Positions 6,905 through 12,513 of a stretch of DNA of 12,513 nucleotides are shown here, one piece after another. Source of the stretch: Candidatus Thorarchaeota archaeon MP8T_1. Lineage in GTDB: Archaea > Asgardarchaeota > Thorarchaeia > Thorarchaeales > Thorarchaeaceae. Location: positions 1 to 12,513 of the forward strand of contig PJER01000061.1 in assembly GCA_002825465.1 (NCBI GenBank), in the 5' to 3' direction. The position numbers and the translations under genes were made by a program. Within the stretch, counting starts at the first letter, position 1. Each line of letters begins with the position of its first letter. The notes beneath the pieces are model-generated. The model was not told the DNA's origin. It searched no databases and saw only the letters and a program-made list of their open reading frames with translations.

Positions 6905-9595
6905 TTGGACAGTCACGGCTGGAGACGCGAACTCGATAAGTTCGCGGAATTAAAAGGAATTTTAGTGTCGGTCAATCCGACAATGGAAGAACAAGCAAAT
7001 AGGCAAGTTCGGAACCTCTACGACATCTTTGCCCAATTAAGTAAGCTTGAGAACGATCTTGCAACAGCAGGTATGCTGAAGAAGAGAAAAGTACAAGCCG
7101 AGGTTGATAAGACTGCAAGTGAGCTTGAAGATTCTTTTATGAAAGCCACACGAGACTTTGCTGAACACTACAGAAAAGAGCATAGAGATGTTATATCAAT
7201 ACTGCCAAAGATTCAGGCAATAAAGCCAGCTGAGGCAAAAGCGATATCTACGATAAACTTCCCAGGAATTGGTGCTGGAGACCTAAAGGATTTTGAAATC
7301 CTACTAGAGTTTTCAAAAGTCTTTTCCAAATCATATCTCATAATCTATGAAGAAGTTGCTCGTGAAATCAAATCAACTCTAGATGAGAACAAGGCAACGG
7401 TGGATACTTATGAAAGGCACATTACAATCGATAAGAGCGAGGTTTCAACAACAGTAGCTAATGATGATGTTACTGGTCTTTCAATGCGCGATATGATCTT
7501 ACTCAATGACAAGCTTTCAGAAGATAGAAAATACCTAGATGCAAGAAAGGATGAGGTTAGTAAACTACTCGGATCGTCTCTAGTAAGTGACACTGAATCA
7601 CTGCAGGCGTCTGTAGAAACCGCAGCTAGGCTTGGGCTCGACCTACCTATCGAATTCTCACAGCAACTCAGATTGATTGCCAGAGATGCAAGCAAAGCAA
7701 ATGATCTCACAACACTTGTCGCTCTTGAAAACCAATTGCATACTTCCAAAGGTAAGATGGCTAATGTTCTAAGAGATAGGATCATTAATATCAAGCATGA
7801 AGTGACTCAGAAAATCGTTGAAGGTGGCATACCTACCACGTCTGAAGTTATTCCCAATCCTCCCGCGGTGAGTGTAGAGGGGGAGGGAATAGCAGGTCTT
7901 CTATCGAGCTATCAGCGTATGGTCGAGTGGGAAGGTCAAGTGAGAATTGCTCTGAAAGAGCGTTTGTTTGAGCTTCTAGATGATGTTGAAAAAGCAGCTG
8001 AAGTTCCTGATGATACAGGAATCAAAGATGTAGTGGGCGTTAGGAAATATATTGCAGATTCTAAAAACACTCTGAAAACTGCAGATATCGATGAAATGGT
8101 TCGAATTTATCTCAAGGCAAAGGCGATGGATGATGACTACCGCAAAGCGATTCTTGATAGTATCAGAGCATATCTGAGTAGATTCAATGAATTAGCAACA
8201 TCCGCCGATAGAGTGCTGGACCACGCGCAACTTAGTAAGAAAGCACCTAAGGTTGAAGAATTGGAAGGGGGTATAACCTATCTGCTCGAGTCTCTAACGA
8301 CACTCAGAGGAGCTGTAGAGAGTGGAGTAGCAACCTTTAGAGAAGCTTGCCAGCAAGAAGTCGATGCAATCATCCAGGACCTACAGACCATTAAACCAGC
8401 ATATGCAGAGATATTCATGCCCATCATTGTTGAACTTGATGAAGGGTCTGCCCGCATTCAAAAGATGGACGACTTCTCAGAGATCAAATCAGAGATGCGG
8501 TCCATAAAGGAAACTATGCTGGCCAAGGCGAAGGATTCCCTAGAAAATCTCCGTTATAGGCTTGGTGTGAAGATTAGACTTGCAGCTGCTAAACTGATGG
8601 GTGCAGGTGTTGAGATTCCACCTGAGGTTCAGGAAGCTATCAGCGAATTAAACAACGTTCATGTAGCCGCAGACACTGTTTTTGCACTTCCAGCAATAGC
8701 AAGAAAAATGATAGAGATTTACGAGAAGAAAATTTCATCCAATGTCATCAGTAGACTTGGAACCGAAGTTGATGCACTCTATACATCATTAGAGCGCGCA
8801 AAGAGCATAGGTGTAAAGGTCGATAAAGAGCTGAAAATGCTACAAGATTTGAAGGACAAGCCACCATCTGAACTTGAGGAAGCTGCTGATGCCTTTGACA
8901 AGTTGATGGGCTTGACCACTTCACCTCAAGTACACAAGAAAATTAGGGATAGAGTCAACGAAGCGTACATTCAGATCAAGAATGCTGTGACACTATTTGA
9001 AGACCAAGGCATGTCAGAGTTTGTTGAGAGATTAAAAGTTCTAATCGAGCAGGTCCCAGCAAAACTAGAGAATGAATCGCCTCATGTCAACGACGCACTT
9101 GATGTCTGTTTGACCTTGGCTAATATTCAAGAAGAGATGCTGACAGTCATTAAGAACATTGCAAATATGAGCCGTGACACTTACGATAGAGAACTTCGAG
9201 AGAAGAGTCAGTACTATTCAACTATTGAGAGAGTCGTGGAGAATCATCAAGCGGACTTTAGCAAGCTCGTGTTTGATATTAAAAAGATGAATGAGCTTGA
9301 ATCAACGTTAAGTGTACTTTCTAATCTTGATGAAACAATTGCTTGTTTCCATGAACTAGAAGAGATGAGAAAAGCCTGGCTCGAAAAAGCCATCGCAATG
9401 GATGATTGGCACAAATCACTTAGAATGTTCATGACAGGATTTAGTCCTGCTGCTAAACCTGAGGAACGAGACAAGTTCATTGATGATGCAACAAGAAAAA
9501 TCAAAGAAACCTATTCCAGAGAGGATATTAGCTCTTATTTGAGTTGGGCAATCAAGGAGAGTGCCCAGGCTTTAGTTGGAAAGAGGAAATCATAG
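6905..9595 (+). CDS. Large all-helical repeat protein, function unknown
   Basis: I do not recognise this 896-residue protein. It is almost wholly helical and charged with few Cys, Trp or Pro, has no signal peptide or membrane segment, and no nucleotide-binding motif is visible. Residues 1-110 look like a coiled coil. Further on a degenerate unit of about 67 residues recurs: a helix, a short Gly-containing loop, a helix with spaced Leu, a Ser/Pro-rich break and another helix. Clear examples centre on ARLGLDLPIEF (241-251), LMGAGVEIPPEV (564-575), AKSIGVKVDKEL (632-643) and DQGMSEFVERL (700-710). A Pro/Gly-rich break lies near 308-330. The start is TTG 6905 with GAGGT at 6892-6896 as SD, 8 bases away. 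The gene lies 6 bases after the small ORF and 12 bases before the CetZ-like gene, so it is likely co-translated with the GTPase and may be its scaffold or filament-binding partner. Confidence 0.8.
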   Translation: MDSHGWRRELDKFAELKGILVSVNPTMEEQANRQVRNLYDIFAQLSKLENDLATAGMLKKRKVQAEVDKTASELEDSFMKATRDFAEHYRKEHRDVISILPKIQAIKPAEAKAISTINFPGIGAGDLKDFEILLEFSKVFSKSYLIIYEEVAREIKSTLDENKATVDTYERHITIDKSEVSTTVANDDVTGLSMRDMILLNDKLSEDRKYLDARKDEVSKLLGSSLVSDTESLQASVETAARLGLDLPIEFSQQLRLIARDASKANDLTTLVALENQLHTSKGKMANVLRDRIINIKHEVTQKIVEGGIPTTSEVIPNPPAVSVEGEGIAGLLSSYQRMVEWEGQVRIALKERLFELLDDVEKAAEVPDDTGIKDVVGVRKYIADSKNTLKTADIDEMVRIYLKAKAMDDDYRKAILDSIRAYLSRFNELATSADRVLDHAQLSKKAPKVEELEGGITYLLESLTTLRGAVESGVATFREACQQEVDAIIQDLQTIKPAYAEIFMPIIVELDEGSARIQKMDDFSEIKSEMRSIKETMLAKAKDSLENLRYRLGVKIRLAAAKLMGAGVEIPPEVQEAISELNNVHVAADTVFALPAIARKMIEIYEKKISSNVISRLGTEVDALYTSLERAKSIGVKVDKELKMLQDLKDKPPSELEEAADAFDKLMGLTTSPQVHKKIRDRVNEAYIQIKNAVTLFEDQGMSEFVERLKVLIEQVPAKLENESPHVNDALDVCLTLANIQEEMLTVIKNIANMSRDTYDRELREKSQYYSTIERVVENHQADFSKLVFDIKKMNELESTLSVLSNLDETIACFHELEEMRKAWLEKAIAMDDWHKSLRMFMTGFSPAAKPEERDKFIDDATRKIKETYSREDISSYLSWAIKESAQALVGKRKS

Positions 9596-9607
9596 GAGTA
9601 ACAATCC

Positions 9608-10999
9608 ATGTTTGGTACCAAAACACCCCCCGCAGATACAGGTGATGAAACGACCAAAGCAGCCGAACTTTTCGCAATAGGAATAGGAGAGTGCGGTTCA
9701 AATATTGTCGGATCATACCTTCAGACAAGTCGCGATAACAAACTACCTTCACGAGTTCGAGGATATCTTCTAATCAATACAGATAGAGCTGACCTCACCA
9801 AGGTCCGACAAAAGTATGGAATTCCTAAAGAGAACACCCTTCTCTACGGAGCATCGGAAATTGGTGTCGGTGGTCGATTTATGGATGGTTATAATGCGAT
9901 AATGGAGTCGAAAGACATCATCTTCGATCAGTTGGCGAACCTTGGTTTTGAGGGAGTTTCAGGTTTCTGTATCTTCACCTCTCTGGGTGGTGGTACAGGA
10001 TGTGGAGGGACTCCAGCACTGATCGAACTACTGAAGCAGAGATTCCAAGAAGAGGAAGGTCGAAGAATCTTCGTCTATGTAGTAGGCATTTTGCCTTTCG
10101 AGGGACAGTCTAGCGAAGCCCTCAACTCAATTTGGGCCGTATCCAAGCTTCTCAGGGCTCAGCTTCAAGAACGTGGTGCAGACCTCACAATTCTGCTCTC
10201 AAATAGAACCATGCTCAAAAGGATCCTACAATGGAGAAAGGGCGATACAGTTGATTATCTTAGAAGAGAATTAGATGTTGATATCGCTGATATTGACTCA
10301 ATAGAAAGTATGGTACCATCGACCCTTGATGAGGCTAGTGCTGCTGAAGCAAGGACTGAACAGGCATTCGTTGAGCTTGTTAACCCACTGGCTCTTGATG
10401 TTGTTGAGGCAATGCTCTCTCCCGGTGTATGGGAGAGTCAGAAGGATGTCTTCCCGACTACAGATTTAGCCGATTATGCACGAAAACTAGATCCCGTAGT
10501 CGTGCCTGCATTATACACTGATATTGGTTTGATTCCTGATGCAGGAAGCATGCCAAAACAGCTGAGGACCATGATTGATTATGCTGTGAAAGAGTGTAGC
10601 TATGCTGATGTAGGTGAAGAGCCAAATGCTGAGAGTGTATACTATGTTATGTCAGGTCCAACGAACATTGCCAAAGCAGAATTTGGAATGCACTTGAAGG
10701 AGTCCTTAGAGAAATTCATTGCTCCAGGAGCAGCAATCACTCCGTGCTATGTGCAATATCATGTTCAAGATGCGAAGACGAACCTACTCTTACTTCTGGG
10801 TCTTCCAAAAATCCCTGAATTGGTTACAATCATTAACGAGGCAACCCAACTAGTGAACTTGCATAGCGGCGCATCACCTCTGAAACAGGGCTGGTTTATG
10901 CGCTCTAAGGGTACATCTAGAAAGGAACTGGTTGATGCCATCAATGATTTCCGAGAACTCTTCAGCTACTATATGAGTCCCGGAGAAACGATGGAATAG
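9608..10999 (+). CDS. Divergent tubulin/FtsZ superfamily GTPase, CetZ-like
   Basis: Proteins of this superfamily bind GTP and polymerise into filaments that shape or divide cells. The 463 residues show the whole nucleotide-binding set: T1 GIGECGSN at 25-32, T2 NTDRADL at 57-63, T3 GASEIGVGGR at 81-90, the tubulin signature LGGGTGCGG at 126-134, T5 ILPFEGQ at 161-167, and SNRTML at 198-203 with base-contacting Asn199. The GEC in T1, the DL after NTD and the LGGGTG-GG-P form resemble CetZ more than FtsZ. Two oddities: Cys132 replaces the usual Ser/Thr of the signature, and the T7 loop reads NPLALD (259-264), keeping Asn259 and Asp264 but not the middle Asp. It is longer than usual FtsZ/CetZ, with extra sequence at about 205-250 and 405-463. 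SD AGGAG at 9594-9598 overlaps the preceding stop. It forms a tight unit with the helical proteins on both sides. A Tubulin_2/FtsZ-like family is the alternative. Confidence 0.88.
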   Translation: MFGTKTPPADTGDETTKAAELFAIGIGECGSNIVGSYLQTSRDNKLPSRVRGYLLINTDRADLTKVRQKYGIPKENTLLYGASEIGVGGRFMDGYNAIMESKDIIFDQLANLGFEGVSGFCIFTSLGGGTGCGGTPALIELLKQRFQEEEGRRIFVYVVGILPFEGQSSEALNSIWAVSKLLRAQLQERGADLTILLSNRTMLKRILQWRKGDTVDYLRRELDVDIADIDSIESMVPSTLDEASAAEARTEQAFVELVNPLALDVVEAMLSPGVWESQKDVFPTTDLADYARKLDPVVVPALYTDIGLIPDAGSMPKQLRTMIDYAVKECSYADVGEEPNAESVYYVMSGPTNIAKAEFGMHLKESLEKFIAPGAAITPCYVQYHVQDAKTNLLLLLGLPKIPELVTIINEATQLVNLHSGASPLKQGWFMRSKGTSRKELVDAINDFRELFSYYMSPGETME

Positions 11000-12078
11000 T
11001 GGAGTGTGAACACTTGTCTGACGACAGTTCTTATCACTCTGAAGATCTAATTGACAGGCTATTGCTCATTGTGACTCTCAACTCCACATTAATTCATTTC
11101 CTCTTGAGTTCTCAAGTAGAAGAGAGCATAGATCCAGACCGGGTGGACTCACTCACCCAAGGCTTACTAAGAACAAGAAAGTGGATGGAAGAAGCCACAA
11201 CAATGAAAGGAGTTCCACCATCAACACAGAATATTCTAAGCCTTATCGTTAAGCGGTTGGCTCAAATTGAGAGCCTTCTACCGAAGCTCTCCAGCAAGGC
11301 AAAAGAAGCAGAGATGACTCCTACACACGAGATTCTTTCTCTCCTAGATTCAGGGCAAGAAGCAGGACAAGCTCAAGTAGGAACATCATCTCAAACGCAG
11401 GGTTCTCAAACAGAGCTCGTCCCACTTGTCGGTGATGAACCTGTCAAACCTAAGGAGCCATATCGAAAGGTCGATGTTGAAGATGACCAGTTTGGGCTCA
11501 TAGGTCAGACACAACGTTTAGTCCAGCAGTATAGCAAAAGGTGTCATATTCTATTGCCAACTTTCTGGTTGGAAGTCCTGAGAGAGGTTCACAAGTATAA
11601 ATCCGATTCACCATATATTGGAGATGTCATCGAACTACCAGCTCGTATTTTGGCTAAAATCACAAAAGGTCTTTTGACTGAGGCACCAGGCGCAAGGCTA
11701 TTGCAGGATCTCATGAATGATCGCCAGCAGGAGAGCTACGCAAGTGGGTCAGAAATGGAACGAATCGAAAGAGCTGTGGCCAAGTATTACGCTGGTGTGG
11801 AAGTTGTGCTGAAAGAAGGCAAGCCCAATGTCCAAGAAAAGATACTTGAAGCGCAGACAGCTTTTGATGGATTCGGATGGGGTGGGCCGGAGTTGGAGAA
11901 GCGTCTCATCAAGAGATTGAATCAAGAGTGCGAGGAAGCTCTACATAATGCAGAATCAGCAACAGATGAAGCAAGACAGGTCATCTACGCAGAAGTTACG
12001 AAGATGCTCTGCAAACTTCAACACGCGATTCTTGCTGAGCCTCGGCTTCAAGAGATACTTGCCCAAATGAAGCCATAG
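10999..12078 (+). CDS. Helical protein translationally linked to the CetZ-like GTPase, function unknown
   Basis: I recognise no family in these 359 residues. Three parts can be seen. Residues 1-115 are a helical bundle that includes a notably hydrophobic helix at about 17-38 (LIDRLLLIVTLNSTLIHFLL), which is too polar for a classic membrane span but could sit on a membrane or in a protein core. Residues 117-155 are a low-complexity linker rich in Gln, Gly, Ser and Thr. Residues 160-359 form a second helical domain, with FWLEVLREVHKY at 189-200 and a Gly-rich turn FGWGGPELE at 292-300. GTG 10999 overlaps the TAG of the GTPase gene by one base. TTG 11014 is in frame and has the better SD (GGAGTG 11001-11006, 7 bases away), so the true protein may lack the first five residues; the outer limit is given. 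The overlap strongly suggests a dedicated partner of the GTPase. Confidence 0.82.
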   Translation: MECEHLSDDSSYHSEDLIDRLLLIVTLNSTLIHFLLSSQVEESIDPDRVDSLTQGLLRTRKWMEEATTMKGVPPSTQNILSLIVKRLAQIESLLPKLSSKAKEAEMTPTHEILSLLDSGQEAGQAQVGTSSQTQGSQTELVPLVGDEPVKPKEPYRKVDVEDDQFGLIGQTQRLVQQYSKRCHILLPTFWLEVLREVHKYKSDSPYIGDVIELPARILAKITKGLLTEAPGARLLQDLMNDRQQESYASGSEMERIERAVAKYYAGVEVVLKEGKPNVQEKILEAQTAFDGFGWGGPELEKRLIKRLNQECEEALHNAESATDEARQVIYAEVTKMLCKLQHAILAEPRLQEILAQMKP

Positions 12079-12116
12079 GTGTTTAAGAAATGAATTTCAT
12101 CATTGAATAGACACAG

Positions 12117-12126
12117 TTCATATAAG
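12117..12126 (+). promoter_or_regulatory. TATA-like promoter element before the acyl-CoA synthetase gene
   Basis: TTCATATAAG is the most canonical archaeal box A seen in the window. It lies about 42 to 51 bases upstream of the ATG at 12168, which would put transcription start near 12145-12155. The inverted repeat ATGAA-T-TTCAT at 12090-12100 lies just upstream. The element suggests that the synthetase gene is transcribed separately from the GTPase cluster. Confidence 0.45.
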
Positions 12127-12167
12127 GGATTATTACACCAGCATCCAAGATAAAATGAGTGAGAAAG

Positions 12168-12513
12168 ATGACCGGTCTAAAAACTATGTTGAATCCAAAA
12201 GTCACTGCAGTTGTCGGAGTGTCGACCTCCAATCCATTCTCACCTGGGAACGTGATATTTCGAAAACTAGCATTTGAGAATGGTCTTCCTACTTATCCAA
12301 TTAATCCCAAAGGCGGCTTTGTTGAAGGAGTCGAAGTCTACAAATCGATTACAGAAGCTCCAAGTGATATTGAGCTTGTTGTCATATCAGTACCTGCTCA
12401 TTATGTTCCTAGCGTCTTGGAGGAATGCGGTGAAAAGCGGATAAAGGCTGTAATCGTTGTCTCTGGTGGTTTTAGTGAGGTTGGACATGAAGGGATTAAA
12501 CTACAGGCGGATA
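12168..12513 (+). CDS. ADP-forming acyl-CoA (acetate-CoA) ligase, CoA-binding N-terminus (3' truncated)
   Basis: The 115 visible residues are the CoA-binding Rossmann domain of ADP-forming acyl-CoA synthetases and their relatives. Landmarks are AVVGVSTSNPFSPGN at 14-28, YPINPKGG at 43-50, ELVVISVPAHYVPSVLEECG at about 69-88, and the VIVVSGGFSEVG block at 95-106. In archaea these enzymes turn acyl-CoA, ADP and phosphate into the acid, CoA and ATP, saving energy by substrate-level phosphorylation at the end of sugar or amino-acid fermentation. The window ends before the phosphohistidine and ATP-grasp regions, so I cannot say whether this is a separate alpha subunit, a fused enzyme, or a protein-acetyltransferase relative. 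The start is ATG 12168, with a purine-rich GAGTGAGAAAG at 12157-12167 and a TATA-like element upstream. The family is clear; the exact substrate is not. Confidence 0.88.
   Translation, partial: MTGLKTMLNPKVTAVVGVSTSNPFSPGNVIFRKLAFENGLPTYPINPKGGFVEGVEVYKSITEAPSDIELVVISVPAHYVPSVLEECGEKRIKAVIVVSGGFSEVGHEGIKLQAD

Noticed and set aside
7408..7794. 128-codon minus-strand open frame inside the large helical protein
   Set aside because: The Ser/Leu-rich product is what the reverse strand of a coiled-coil gene gives; no ribosome site and no known motif.

Overview
The window looks archaeal. The genes that point this way are a COG2522-type HTH regulator with a C-terminal cysteine cluster, the CoA-binding start of an ADP-forming acyl-CoA synthetase, and a divergent CetZ/FtsZ-like GTPase. 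Translation signals are strong GGAGG-like Shine-Dalgarno (SD) sequences, several placed in front of TTG starts. The moderately AT-rich base composition, the SIRT5-type sirtuin and the abundance of TPR, WD40 and coiled-coil proteins would fit an Asgard archaeon such as a Thorarchaeia relative. That placement is inference only: no marker gene in the window fixes the lineage.

Region 1 (1-4151) is mostly metabolic and regulatory. It holds the tail of a TPR-like protein and, converging on it, a class III sirtuin. A small HTH regulator is transcribed away from the sirtuin, followed by a crotonase-superfamily enzyme with one of the two hydratase glutamates replaced. A carbamate kinase and a RidA deaminase then form a likely two-gene operon. 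Two similar 16-base dyads, one in front of the regulator and one in front of the crotonase gene, suggest that the regulator controls both. The 238-base gap after ridA holds a run of three small inverted repeats.

Region 2 (4152-12078) is the unusual part. A five-repeat TPR protein meets, stop codon to stop codon, a 630-residue protein with a seven-bladed WD40-like propeller and a long coiled-coil tail. Diverging from the latter is a tight plus-strand cluster. It begins with an unlisted 56-codon ORF with a near-perfect SD. Next comes an 896-residue all-helical protein with degenerate internal repeats of about 67 residues, then a 463-residue CetZ/FtsZ-like GTPase, and last a 359-residue helical protein that starts at the GTPase stop codon. 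Gaps within the cluster are 6, 12 and -1 bases, so it is probably one transcription unit. I read it as a candidate cytoskeletal module: a polymerising GTPase with dedicated helical partners, flanked by scaffold proteins (TPR, WD40/coiled coil).

Region 3 (12079-12513) holds a TATA-like promoter and the 5' part of an ADP-forming acyl-CoA synthetase gene that runs off the window. No tRNA, rRNA, CRISPR array, insertion sequence or phage gene was seen. No stretch without a gene exceeds 300 bases; the longest are 3914-4151 and 6675-6727 plus the short junctions around the small ORF.
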